NCBI RefSeq assembly: GCF_014656095.1 | Contig: NZ_BNBT01000091.1 | Span: forward strand, 1 to 34,913 | Direction: 5' to 3' | Length of the DNA stretch: 34,913 nt | Source of the DNA: Streptomyces longispororuber | GTDB lineage: Bacteria > Actinomycetota > Actinomycetes > Streptomycetales > Streptomycetaceae | Position numbers and translations under genes: made by a program | Notes under the pieces: generated by a model | What the model saw: only the letters and a program-made list of their open reading frames with translations | Database searches by the model: none | What the model was told of the DNA's origin: nothing | Shown here: positions 15,522 through 22,941 of the stretch, one piece after another | How the letters are laid out: the number at the start of each line of letters is the position of its first letter | How positions within the stretch are numbered: position 1 is the stretch's first letter

Positions 15522-16463
15522 ATGACGAACACGGTGAGCACGGTGAGCACGGCGAACACGGTGGACACGGCGAGTGCGGCGGACGCGGTGGATACGGCGA
15601 GCACGGCGGACGCGGTGGGTGCGGCGGACGCGCGGCAGGCCGAGATCGGTGTCATCGGCGGGTCGGGCTTCTACTCCTTCCTCGACGACGTCACCGAGGT
15701 GCAGGTCGACACCCCGTACGGCGCCCCGAGCGACTCCTTGTTCCTCGGCGACATAGCCGGGCGGCGCGTCGCCTTCCTGCCCCGGCACGGCCGCGGCCAC
15801 CATCTGCCGCCGCACCGCATCAACTACCGCGCCAACCTGTGGGCGCTGCGCTCCCTGGGCGTGCGGCAGGTGCTCGGCCCGTGCGCCGTCGGCGGGCTGC
15901 GCGCCGAGTACGGGCCCGGGACGCTGCTGGTGCCCGACCAGTTCGTCGACCGTACGACGGGGCGCGCGCAGACGTACTTCGACGGGGTCCCGCTGCCCGA
16001 CGGCACCGTGCCGAACGTCGTGCACGTGTCGCTCGCCGACCCGTACTGCCCGGCCGGCCGGGCCGCCGCGCTGAAGGCCGCGCGTGGCCGGGACTGGGAG
16101 CCGGTGGACGGCGGCACGCTCGTGGTGATCGAGGGGCCGCGGTTCTCGACCCGCGCGGAGTCCCGCTGGTACGCGGGGCAGGGCTGGTCCGTGGTGGGCA
16201 TGACCGGCCACCCCGAGGCGGCCCTGGCCCGGGAGCTGGAGCTCTGCTACACGTCGCTGACGCTGGTCACCGACCTGGACGCGGGCGCGGCCACGGGTGA
16301 GGGCGTCTCGCACGAGGAGGTCCTGCGGGTGTTCTCCGCGAACGTGGGCCGGCTGCGGACGGTGCTCTTCGACGCGGTGGCCGGGCTTCCGGCGACCGGG
16401 GAGCGGGACTGCCTGTGTGCGGGGGCGCTGGGCGGGCTGGAGCCCGGGTTCACGCTGCCGTGA
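15522..16463 (+). CDS. mtnP: S-methyl-5'-thioadenosine phosphorylase with repeat-derived N-terminal extension
   Basis: A purine/MTA phosphorylase (PNP/MTAP family 2) that cleaves methylthioadenosine with phosphate to adenine and methylthioribose-1-phosphate for methionine salvage. The catalytic part begins at EIGVIGGSGFYSFLDD (residue 41). It has FLPRHGRGHHLPPHRINYRA (phosphate and trimer contacts), CAVGGLRAEYGPG, VVIEGPRFSTRAES and the substrate block GMTGHPEAALARELELCYTS. The 313-residue length exceeds the usual 270-280 because residues 4-36 are encoded by eleven tandem 9-nt units (TVS, TAN, TVD and the like). The true start could be further in, such as an internal GTG, but ATG 15522 is the best initiation codon seen. 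A related annotation would be 5'-methylthioinosine phosphorylase. Confidence 0.9.
   Translation: MTNTVSTVSTANTVDTASAADAVDTASTADAVGAADARQAEIGVIGGSGFYSFLDDVTEVQVDTPYGAPSDSLFLGDIAGRRVAFLPRHGRGHHLPPHRINYRANLWALRSLGVRQVLGPCAVGGLRAEYGPGTLLVPDQFVDRTTGRAQTYFDGVPLPDGTVPNVVHVSLADPYCPAGRAAALKAARGRDWEPVDGGTLVVIEGPRFSTRAESRWYAGQGWSVVGMTGHPEAALARELELCYTSLTLVTDLDAGAATGEGVSHEEVLRVFSANVGRLRTVLFDAVAGLPATGERDCLCAGALGGLEPGFTLP
15531..15629 (+). repeat. 11 tandem 9-nt units in mtnP 5' end
   Basis: The units run ACGGTGAGC, ACGGTGAGC, ACGGCGAAC, ACGGTGGAC, ACGGCGAGT, GCGGCGGAC, GCGGTGGAT, ACGGCGAGC, ACGGCGGAC, GCGGTGGGT, GCGGCGGAC. The consensus is RCGGYGRRY. They encode three-residue steps at the N-terminus of MtnP. 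Confidence 0.92.
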
Positions 16464-16533
16464 GTCGCTGTGTACCGCTGTGTACCGCTGTGAGCCGCTG
16501 TGAGCCGCCGTGAGCCGCCGTGAGCCGCTGTGA
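16461..16533. repeat. tandem 10-nt repeat after mtnP
   Basis: Seven consecutive 10-nt units of the form TGAGCCGCTG (variants TGTACCGCTG, TGAGCCGCCG) begin at the mtnP stop codon itself. Each copy offers another in-line TGA. The rest of the 266-nt gap to 16730 shows only one short inverted repeat, around TTGTCCACAACCGGTTGG. Confidence 0.88.
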
Positions 16534-16729
16534 CGGCGGGGCCGCTGGAGGTGCGGCGGACCGTCGTGCGGCGCGCCGGAACGCGCCGGAACTCCTCCTT
16601 CGGGTGCGGGAGTTGTCCACAACCGGTTGGTAGTGCACGGGGCCGAGCGGGATCGGCGGCGGGCCCGCATCGTGGTGGGGAATCCGAGTTCCTCGGCTCC
16701 GAGCATCCACACGGCGGGCGGTGGTCGTC

Positions 16730-17425
16730 ATGACGCGTAACCCTTCACACATTCCTGCACCGGCCGCCGCGCCCGTGCCCGTGTCGGCGTGGTCCGACCC
16801 GGCCACGGGCGCGGCACGATCCGGCCCGGTCACGGGCGGGGTGCGATCCGGCCCGGTCACGGGGGCGGCGCCGCCGGGGCCCGGCGGCGGGGGTGGGGGT
16901 GCTCCGCCGCCGCCCTGCCAGGTGCCGCACTTCTCGCCGCTGCACGTGCGCGGCGGCCGGCAGCGGCTGCGGCGGCTCGCCCGGCACCGGCGGCGGGCGA
17001 TGGCCGCGGGACTCGCGCTGACCGCCGCCGTGCTCGCGGCGGCCGGGCCGGCGGACGCCGAGCGGAAGCGGCCCGGCGACTCCGCGGCGGCCGTGACCAC
17101 GACGGAAACGGACACCGGTGGCCGGGACCGGGCCCGGCGCGCCCCACGGCTGGTGACCGCGCCGGTACGGATCGCGGACGCGGCGACGGCGCGGCTGCTG
17201 CGCCCCGGGGACCGTGTGGACGTGGTCGCGGCGGAGGACCCGGCGCTGGGCGGGCGCGGCGCACCCCGCGTCGTCGCCTCCGCGGCCCGGGTGACGGAAG
17301 TGCCTGAGGTCGCCGACGGTACGGCCGAGGGCGGGGCCCTGGTCGTCCTCTCCGTGCCGCGCCGGACGGCGGCACGGCTCGCGGGGGCGAGCGCCACCGC
17401 GCGCCTGGCGGTGACGCTGCGATGA
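16730..17425 (+). CDS. SAF-domain (RcpC/CpaB-like) exported protein
   Basis: A 231-residue protein. Residues about 1-65 are Pro/Gly/Ala-rich and partly encoded by a 27-nt repeat. A basic stretch (RRLARHRRRAMAAGLALTAA, then VLAAAGPADA) supplies a signal anchor or signal peptide at about 85-107. The remainder has a SAF-type fold: LVTAPVRIADAATARLLRPG, DRVDVVAAEDP, RVVASAARVTEVPEVADG and LVVLSVPRRTAARLA. Such domains occur in CpaB/RcpC of Flp-type pili and in flagellar FlgA. No pilus genes are in this window, so a pilus role is not supported by context. It lies immediately before mscL, an order I recall as common in Streptomyces. Start ATG 16730 is chosen over GTG 16721; both have weak ribosome sites. 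Confidence 0.75.
   Translation: MTRNPSHIPAPAAAPVPVSAWSDPATGAARSGPVTGGVRSGPVTGAAPPGPGGGGGGAPPPPCQVPHFSPLHVRGGRQRLRRLARHRRRAMAAGLALTAAVLAAAGPADAERKRPGDSAAAVTTTETDTGGRDRARRAPRLVTAPVRIADAATARLLRPGDRVDVVAAEDPALGGRGAPRVVASAARVTEVPEVADGTAEGGALVVLSVPRRTAARLAGASATARLAVTLR
16800..16868 (+). repeat. 27-nt repeat in SAF-protein gene
   Basis: About 2.5 copies of a 27-nt unit (CGGTCACGGGCGGGGTGCGA, then TCCGGCC) lie in frame. They encode PATGAARSG / PVTGGVRSG / PVTGAAPPG near the N-terminus. Confidence 0.8.
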
Positions 17426-17484
17426 GCCGCGCTCTCCTCCGGGCTGCTGACGCCCTGTCAAGTCGCTCGTTCGCATTACGGAAG

Positions 17485-17515
17485 TGGACAGGGCTGCCAC
17501 GCGCTGCCGTAGGTT
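17485..17515 (+). promoter_or_regulatory. probable vegetative promoter of mscL
   Basis: TGGACA (17485-17490) and TAGGTT (17510-17515), with a 19-nt spacer, resemble Streptomyces HrdB promoters, whose -10 consensus is TAGRNT. The boxes lie about 50 nt upstream of the GTG start. Confidence 0.45.
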
Positions 17516-17563
17516 GCGAGGCGGTTTGCCGTACAACCCGCATGTGCAACGAGAGGCCTAGTA

Positions 17564-18109
17564 GTGAGCGAAAAGAAGGAACCGGGCGTCTGGCAGGGCT
17601 TCAAGGCCTTCCTGATGCGCGGCAACGTGGTCGACCTGGCGGTGGCGGTCGTCATCGGCGCGGCGTTCACGAACGTCGTGAACGCCGTGGTGAAGGGCGT
17701 GATCAACCCCTTGGTCGGGGCCTTCGGCACGAAGAACCTCGACCACTACAGCTCCTGCCTCAAGGCCCCGTGCGAGATGAAGAACGGCGAAGCCGTGAAG
17801 GGCATCCCGATCATGTGGGGCTCGGTGCTCAGCGCCACGCTCAGCTTCGTGATCACCGCGGCGGTCGTGTACTTCCTGATGGTCCTGCCGATGGCGAAGT
17901 ACCTGGCCAGGCAGGCCGCGCGCAAGGCGGAGAAGGAAGGCACGCGGGAGGTCATCGAGGTCACGGAGCTGGAGGTGCTCCAGCAGATCCGGGACGCGCT
18001 GGTCGCACAGCGCGGCGCGGGCACCGGCGAGGCGGGCCCGGGCGGCGGCACGGCCCAGGACGAGCGGCCGGGGCCGGAGACCGGGCCGCCTGGCGGCGGG
18101 GCGCGCTAG
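17564..18109 (+). CDS. mscL: large-conductance mechanosensitive channel
   Basis: A 181-residue MscL, the pentameric inner-membrane valve that opens under membrane tension and releases solutes after osmotic down-shock. It has the amphipathic N-terminus GVWQGFKAFLMRGNVVDLAV, TM1 with AVVIGAAFTNVVNAVVKGVI, and a periplasmic loop with two cysteines (SSCLKAPCEMK). TM2 is LSFVITAAVVYFLMVLPMAK, followed by the cytoplasmic helix ELEVLQQIRDAL. A long Gly/Pro/Glu-rich tail (about 35 residues) extends past that helix. The paired cysteines in the periplasmic loop may form a disulphide, which is inference. GTG 17564 is preceded by GAGAGG. The gene converges on the small gene at 18231-18449. Confidence 0.94.
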   Translation: MSEKKEPGVWQGFKAFLMRGNVVDLAVAVVIGAAFTNVVNAVVKGVINPLVGAFGTKNLDHYSSCLKAPCEMKNGEAVKGIPIMWGSVLSATLSFVITAAVVYFLMVLPMAKYLARQAARKAEKEGTREVIEVTELEVLQQIRDALVAQRGAGTGEAGPGGGTAQDERPGPETGPPGGGAR

Positions 18110-18138
18110 CCCGGGCGCGGGCCCTCGCCGGGCGGGCA

Positions 18139-18246
18139 GCGGCGCGGTCTCGGACGGGGCGGGCCGCGGCGCGGGCTCAGATGCGGTGGGGCGCGGCGCG
18201 GGCTCGGATGTGGCGGGCAGCGGCGCGGGCTCAGATGTGGTGGGGC
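18139..18246. repeat. about 30-nt tandem repeat overlapping the 3' end of a small gene
   Basis: Three and a half units of about 30 nt, centred on GCGGCGCGGGCTCAGATG followed by TGGTGGG, fill the gap after mscL. The last copy contains the stop codon and the PPHHI codons of the minus-strand 72-residue gene, so the 3' end of that gene has been duplicated. Confidence 0.8.
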
Positions 18247-18449
18247 GGCTTCTCGTCCAGGAAACGGGCGAGGTCGGCGGCGCTGTCGCCGCTCGCCGAC
18301 GGCCGCTCACCCCACCCACGATCCGTATCGTCCGAGGACTGCTGCGACAGCGGGTCGTCGAAGTCCAGCGCGTCGGCGGGCTTCCCGGCGGTCCGCCGGG
18401 ACGCGGCGCTCCGGGGATCACGCGGTTCGGGGGCGGGGGCGGTGCTCAT
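18231..18449 (-). CDS. small conserved hypothetical protein
   Basis: A 72-residue, hydrophilic, probably unstructured protein. It starts MSTAPAPEPRDPRSAASRR and ends in a better-conserved part, DDTDRGWGERPSASGDSAAD followed by LARFLDEKPPHHI. I recall small Streptomyces proteins with the same DRGWGE and LARFLDEKPPHH blocks at this location, but no function. It has no membrane segment, cysteine or known motif. It converges with mscL. ATG 18449 has GGAGGT just upstream, an almost perfect ribosome site, which supports a real gene. Confidence 0.75.
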   Translation of the reverse strand: MSTAPAPEPRDPRSAASRRTAGKPADALDFDDPLSQQSSDDTDRGWGERPSASGDSAADLARFLDEKPPHHI

Positions 18450-18703
18450 ACCTCCAGCGTACGTCCGCCCGCGCCCGGTGCCGGGCGGCGACCGCCTTCC
18501 CGCTCGGCGGCCACCGCAACGGGGCCGGGACGGGGAGCAGGGCCGGAGCCGAGGCCGGGGACGGCGTTCGGGCCAGGAGCAGGGCCCGGGCTGCGTTCAG
18601 GGCGGCGGGGAGGGGGTCGGCCTCCGCCCTCCAGCCGGGTGCTCGCGTGCCGACACGGTGCGATCCGGGCGGCCGCACCGCCGGGCTCTGCTGTATTTGC
18701 CCC

Positions 18704-19915
18704 ATGACGTCCCCGATGCCCGCTCCGCGCCCCCGCCCCTCCGCCCCTCCCCCGCCGCTGCGCCCGATGGTGGCCCGCGGGCGGGAGGAACCGCACCGCG
18801 CGGCGACGCCGCTGGAGCTCTTCTTCGACCTGTGCTTCGTGGTGGCGGTCGCCCAGGCCGGGGTGCGCCTGGTGCACGCCGTGGCCGAGGGGCACGCGGG
18901 CGAGGGGGTCCTCAACTACGCGATGGTGTTCTTCGCGGTGTGGTGGGCCTGGATGAACTTCACCTGGTTCGCCTCCGCGTACGACAACGACGACGCGCTC
19001 TACCGCGTGGTGACCCTGCTCCAGATCGCCGGGGTCCTGGTGCTCGCGGCCGGTGTCTCGAAGGCCTTCGAGGACCATCAGTTCCTGGCCGTCTGGCTGG
19101 GCTACCTGATCATGCGGCTCGCGTTGATCACGCAGTGGCTGCGGGCGGCGGGCGCCTCCACGGGGGCCGAGCGGCGCACGGCGCTGCGGTACGCGGGCGG
19201 GGTGGCGCTGTGCCAAGTGGGCTGGCTGGGGCTGCTGGTGCTGCCGGAGGGGGCGCGGCCATGGACGTTCCTGGTGATGGCGGTCGCCGAGATGGCGGTG
19301 CCGCCGCTCGCCGAAGGGGCGCGGACGACGCCGTGGCACCCGCACCACATCGCCGAGCGCTACGGCCTGTTCACGATCATCGTGCTCGGCGAGACGATCG
19401 CCGCGGCGACGGTCGCGGTGAAGTCGGCGCTGGACGAGAACGACGCGCTGGGCGAGTTGCTGCCCATCGCCGTCGGCGGGCTCCTGCTGGTCTTCGCGGC
19501 GTGGTGGATCTACTTCGTGGTGCCGATCCACGGCCATCTGCGTTCGAACCGCCAGGCGTTCCTGTGGGGCTACGGCCACTACCTGGTCCTCGGTTCGGCG
19601 GCGGCGATCGGCGCGGGGATCGAGGTCGCGGTGGAGCAGGCCGTCGGCAAGGCGCACGTCTCGGAGACGGCGGCGTCGGCGGCGGTGACCATCCCGGCGG
19701 CGGTGTATCTGCTCACGGTGTGGCTGTTGCACGCACGGCACTTCAAGGTGGGCCTCGCCCAGCAACTGGTGTTGCCGGTCACGGCACTCGCGATCCTGGC
19801 GTGCACGCTCGCGGGCCGCTGGGCGGTGCTGGCGGCGGGCATCGTAGCCGCGCTCGCGGTGGCGGTCGGCGTACTGCTCACGGCGCGGACGGCGCGGACG
19901 CAGCACACCACCTGA
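18704..19915 (+). CDS. low-temperature-requirement protein A (LtrA) family membrane protein
   Basis: A 403-residue polytopic membrane protein with about ten helices. Family markers are HRAATPLELFFDLCFVVAVA at the first helix (residues about 31-50), WWAWMNFTWFASAYDNDD, and the central HHIAERYGLFTIIVLGETI. LtrA proteins were first linked to growth of Listeria at low temperature; their biochemical role is unknown. The first 25 residues are Pro-rich and dispensable-looking. ATG 18704 is preferred over in-frame upstream codons because it gives MTSPMPAPRPRPS shortly before the conserved part. It lies next to, but separate from, the small minus-strand gene (254 nt of low-complexity DNA without an obvious element). 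Confidence 0.9.
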   Translation: MTSPMPAPRPRPSAPPPPLRPMVARGREEPHRAATPLELFFDLCFVVAVAQAGVRLVHAVAEGHAGEGVLNYAMVFFAVWWAWMNFTWFASAYDNDDALYRVVTLLQIAGVLVLAAGVSKAFEDHQFLAVWLGYLIMRLALITQWLRAAGASTGAERRTALRYAGGVALCQVGWLGLLVLPEGARPWTFLVMAVAEMAVPPLAEGARTTPWHPHHIAERYGLFTIIVLGETIAAATVAVKSALDENDALGELLPIAVGGLLLVFAAWWIYFVVPIHGHLRSNRQAFLWGYGHYLVLGSAAAIGAGIEVAVEQAVGKAHVSETAASAAVTIPAAVYLLTVWLLHARHFKVGLAQQLVLPVTALAILACTLAGRWAVLAAGIVAALAVAVGVLLTARTARTQHTT

Positions 19916-20010
19916 CCACCACCGCCACCGGGGCCGGGACCGGGGCCGAGACCGGAGCCGCCACCGGAACCGCCACCGTGACCGGGACCAGGCGCGGACC
20001 CGGTCGCCGA
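19916..20010. repeat. GACCGGGGCCG-type microrepeats
   Basis: The 148-nt gap between the LtrA-like gene and the P1 peptidase gene begins with 6- and 12-nt variants of ACCGCCACCGGGGCCGGG. No promoter stands out in the remaining 50 nt. Confidence 0.6.
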
Positions 20011-20063
20011 ACCGCCCCGAGCGCACGCGCACCTCCTGGCGGGACCCGTGGTACGCATGCCGC

Positions 20064-21194
20064 ATGACGACTTCGGAGGCACCTGACGCACCTGACGCAT
20101 CCGACGCACGTGCGGCGGGGGCGCCGGCCGGCCGGGCCGGGGCGCTCACCGACGTGGCCGGGCTCCGGGTCGGGCACGCGGAGCGCGTGGGCGACGGCTG
20201 GCTCACCGGGACGACCGTCGTGCTCGCGCCGGAGGGCGGGGCCGTGGCGGCCGTGGACGTGCGCGGCGGCGGCCCCGGCACCCGGGAGACGGACGCGCTC
20301 GACCCGCGGAACCTGGTGCAGCGGGTGGAGGCGGTCGTGCTGACGGGCGGCAGCGCGTACGGCCTCGACGCGGCGGCCGGAGTGATGGCGTGGCTGGAGG
20401 AGCAGGGCCGCGGCGTGCGGGTGGGGCCCGATCCGGCGCACGTGGTGCCGGTGGTGCCCGCGGCGTGCGTGTTCGACCTGGGCCGGGGCGGCAGCTTCCG
20501 GGCGCGGCCGGACGCGGCGCTGGGGCGGGCAGCGGTGGAGGACGCGGCGGCGCGGGCGAGCGGTCACGCGGTGGCCGAGGGAAACCGGGGCGCGGGTACC
20601 GGCGCGGTGGTGGGCTCACTGAAGGGAGGCATCGGCACGGCGAGCACCGTGCTGGACTCGGGCGTGACGGTCGCGGCCCTCGTGGTGGCGAACGCGGCGG
20701 GGTCAGGGACGGACCCGGCCACGGGCGCGCTGTACGGGCGGTTCTTCGAGGGGGCGCCGGTGGAGCCGCCCGCGGCCGAGGTCCACGCGGCGGCGCGGCG
20801 CCGCCTGGCCGAGGCCGCGGCGCGCAACGGACAGCCGCCGCTGAACACCACGCTCGCCGTGGTGGCCACCGACGCCGAGCTGACCAAGGCCCAGGCCCAG
20901 AAGCTCGCGGGCACGTCGCACGACGGCATGGCGCGCGCCGTGCGGCCGGTGCACCTGCTGAACGACGGCGACACGGTGTTCGCCCTGGCCACCGGCGAGC
21001 GTCCCCTCGACGCCGCCGCCCCCTTGGCGCTCAACGACATCCTGGCGGCAGGCGCGGACACGGTGACGAGAGCCATCGTCCGCGCCCTCCTGGCAGCAAC
21101 CCCGGTCACCACCCCCGGCGGCACCTACCCCTCCTACAGCAGCCTCTACGAAACCAAGACCGGGTCCGGCCTCAACAGCCCGTCCGGCGCTTGA
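20064..21194 (+). CDS. P1 family peptidase (DmpA/S58-type N-terminal nucleophile)
   Basis: A 376-residue self-processing aminopeptidase of the DmpA fold. The conserved start is TDVAGLRVGHAERVGDGWLT. RETDALDPRNLVQRVEAVVL and TGGSAYGLDAAAGVMAWLEE form the alpha chain. LNTTLAVVATDAELTKAQAQ contains the predicted cleavage after Asn261, leaving Thr262 as nucleophile. AHDGMAR-type residues (SHDGMARAVRPVH) follow. Family members cleave N-terminal residues from peptides or amides. The first 28 residues are an Asp/Ala-rich leader (DAPDASDAR) from a 9-nt DNA repeat. The last residues, TKTGSGLNSPSGA, are encoded by what seems to be a repeated extragenic Streptomyces sequence, so the original stop may have been a little earlier. 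Confidence 0.9.
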   Translation: MTTSEAPDAPDASDARAAGAPAGRAGALTDVAGLRVGHAERVGDGWLTGTTVVLAPEGGAVAAVDVRGGGPGTRETDALDPRNLVQRVEAVVLTGGSAYGLDAAAGVMAWLEEQGRGVRVGPDPAHVVPVVPAACVFDLGRGGSFRARPDAALGRAAVEDAAARASGHAVAEGNRGAGTGAVVGSLKGGIGTASTVLDSGVTVAALVVANAAGSGTDPATGALYGRFFEGAPVEPPAAEVHAAARRRLAEAAARNGQPPLNTTLAVVATDAELTKAQAQKLAGTSHDGMARAVRPVHLLNDGDTVFALATGERPLDAAAPLALNDILAAGADTVTRAIVRALLAATPVTTPGGTYPSYSSLYETKTGSGLNSPSGA

Positions 21195-21238
21195 GGACGA
21201 GGCGCGAAGCGCCAAAAGAAGGGGGAAAGGGGCGAAGC
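21176..21238. repeat. putative dispersed extragenic element at P1 peptidase 3' end
   Basis: AGCCCGTCCGGCGCTTGAGG followed by ACGAGGCGCGAAGCGCC, an inner GGCGC-N5-GCGCC inverted repeat, AAAAGAAGGGGG and GGGGCGAAGCCCC. I recall the CCCGTCCGGCG-TTGAGGACGAG core as frequent between Streptomyces genes. It also supplies the stop codon (TGA 21192-21194). Confidence 0.5.
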
Positions 21239-21369
21239 CCCATGCGCATACGCCGCAGGCGAGGCGTGGCGCCGCCCGACCCGGGGCCGCGAGAACAGCC
21301 GCGGGCGCAGCCATGTGCTGGCGCTCACACCCGAGCACCGGAACCGTCCCCTCGCCGAACGCCTCCTTA

Positions 21370-21463
21370 TCCGTACCGGACATCATCCGTACCGGACATC
21401 CGTACCGGACCTTCGCGTCGGACGTCCGTACGGAACATCCGCATCGGGCATCCGTACGGGACC
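21370..21463. repeat. seven 13-nt tandem repeats upstream of L,D-transpeptidase
   Basis: The units are ATCCGTACCGGAC (21370, 21386, 21399), CTTCGCGTCGGAC (21412), GTCCGTACGGAAC (21425), ATCCGCATCGGGC (21438) and ATCCGTACGGGAC (21451). They are contiguous apart from an extra ATC after the first. Each contains a near-palindrome, TCCGTACCGGA or TCCGTACGGA. They end 54 nt before the start codon, in a 323-nt gap that holds no gene. Confidence 0.9.
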
Positions 21464-21517
21464 GGATCGCCCACGCACCAAGAATCCTGCTGTACACAGA
21501 CTGATGGGGAGCAGCCC

Positions 21518-22750
21518 GTGACAACGCCGGACATCGCAGCGCAGCCACAGCACCGTCGTCGCCGTCGGGTCCTGCTGGCGACCGCGGCGCTCGCGGCCGT
21601 CGGCGCGCTGACCCTCACGGCCTGCGGCGGTGACGCCGACGCCAAGGACGACAAGAAGTCCGGGGCGGCCAAGGACGCGTCCGGGGCGCAGATATCCATC
21701 TCCTCCAAGGACGGCGCGACCGACGCCTCGATCAACGCCACCGGCGTGAAGGTCAAGGGCGGCAAGCTGACCAGCGTGAAGATGACGCAGGTGACCTCGG
21801 GTGCCGCGGTCGAGGGCACCATCTCCGCCGACGGCACCACCTGGAAGCCCAAGGCCCAGTTGGAGCGCGGCACGAAGTACAAGGTCACCGCCAACGCCAA
21901 GGACGGCGAGGGCCGCCCGGCCATGGAGAACGCGACGTTCACGACGGTGGCGTCGGCGAACAGCTTCATCGGCACCTACACGCCCGACGGCGGCACCACC
22001 GTCGGCGTCGGCATGCCGGTGTCGTTCACCTTCGACAAGGCCATCACGAACAAGAAGGATGTGCAGTCGCACATCAACGTCACGTCCAGCAGCGGGCAGA
22101 AGGTCGTCGGGCACTGGTTCGGCAACCAGCGCCTGGACTTCCGGCCGCAGGAGTACTGGAAGGCCGGTTCCAAGGTCACGATGAAGATCGACCTGGACGG
22201 CGTGAAGGGCGGCAACGGCATCACCGGCGTGCAGGACAAGACGGTCACGTTCACCGTCGGCCGCGCGCAGGTCTCCACCGTCGACGTGAACGCCAAGAAG
22301 ATGACGGTCGAGCGGGACGGCAAGGTCATCAAGAGCATCCCGATCTCCGCGGGCAGCCCGCAGAACCCCACGTACAACGGGCAGATGGTGATCTCCGAGA
22401 AGTTCGTCCAGACGCGGATGAACGGCTCGACGGTCGGGTTCGGCGGCGAGTACGACATCAAGGACGTACCGCACGCGATGCGTCTTTCGACGTCCGGCAC
22501 GTTCATCCACGGCAACTACTGGGGCTCGCCCTCCGTCTTCGGCAGCGCCAATACCAGCCACGGCTGCGTGGGGCTCCAGGACGTCCAAGGGGCGCAGGGG
22601 AACACCCCGGGCAAGTGGTTCTACGACAACTCGCTCATCGGGGACGTCGTGACGGTCAAGGGCTCGCCGGACAAGACGATCGCCCCCGACAACGGCCTGA
22701 ACGGCTGGAACATGTCGTGGAGCGAGTGGACGGCGGGCAGCGCCGTCTAG
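21518..22750 (+). CDS. L,D-transpeptidase lipoprotein (Ig-like + YkuD)
   Basis: A 410-residue exported enzyme that makes 3-3 cross-links in peptidoglycan. It has a signal peptide RRRRVLLATAALAAVGALTL with lipobox LTAC (acylated cysteine near residue 33). Two immunoglobulin-like domains follow (about 50-260, with FIGTYTPDGGTTVGVGMPVS), then the YkuD catalytic domain. In that domain H331 (TFIHGNYWG), H348 and the nucleophile C350 of TSHGCVGL are intact. The tail GLNGWNMSWSEWTAGSAV is typical of mycobacterial/Streptomyces Ldt proteins. GTG 21518 has GGGGAG 7 nt upstream; upstream open frame has no coding character. The 13-nt repeats before it may be regulatory. A hairpin terminator follows at 22813. 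Confidence 0.93.
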   Translation: MTTPDIAAQPQHRRRRRVLLATAALAAVGALTLTACGGDADAKDDKKSGAAKDASGAQISISSKDGATDASINATGVKVKGGKLTSVKMTQVTSGAAVEGTISADGTTWKPKAQLERGTKYKVTANAKDGEGRPAMENATFTTVASANSFIGTYTPDGGTTVGVGMPVSFTFDKAITNKKDVQSHINVTSSSGQKVVGHWFGNQRLDFRPQEYWKAGSKVTMKIDLDGVKGGNGITGVQDKTVTFTVGRAQVSTVDVNAKKMTVERDGKVIKSIPISAGSPQNPTYNGQMVISEKFVQTRMNGSTVGFGGEYDIKDVPHAMRLSTSGTFIHGNYWGSPSVFGSANTSHGCVGLQDVQGAQGNTPGKWFYDNSLIGDVVTVKGSPDKTIAPDNGLNGWNMSWSEWTAGSAV

Positions 22751-22812
22751 CCGACGGAGGTCCGCGGGGCGCGGGCGGCGCCCCGGGCGCCGCTCGCGCG
22801 GCGCCAACGCAG

Positions 22813-22851
22813 CGAGCCGCACGGGAACTTGCCGTGCGGCTCGATCGTTTT
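22813..22851 (+). terminator. hairpin terminator after L,D-transpeptidase gene
   Basis: CGAGCCGCACGG (22813-22824) and CCGTGCGGCTCG (22832-22843) form a perfect 12-bp stem with a 7-nt loop. It is followed by ATCGTTTTCC, a short T-run. It is 62 nt after the stop codon. Confidence 0.88.
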
Positions 22852-22941
22852 CCTGTTCCCGGACATGATGTCCGACCCAGGGGCTACGGTATGCACGCAC
22901 AAGGTGACATGCAGCAACGCCGGAAGCATCCGGGAGTATCC

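Noticed and set aside
16730..17425. Flp pilus locus
   Set aside because: A single SAF-domain protein resembles CpaB/RcpC but no secretion ATPase, pilin or prepilin peptidase gene is nearby.
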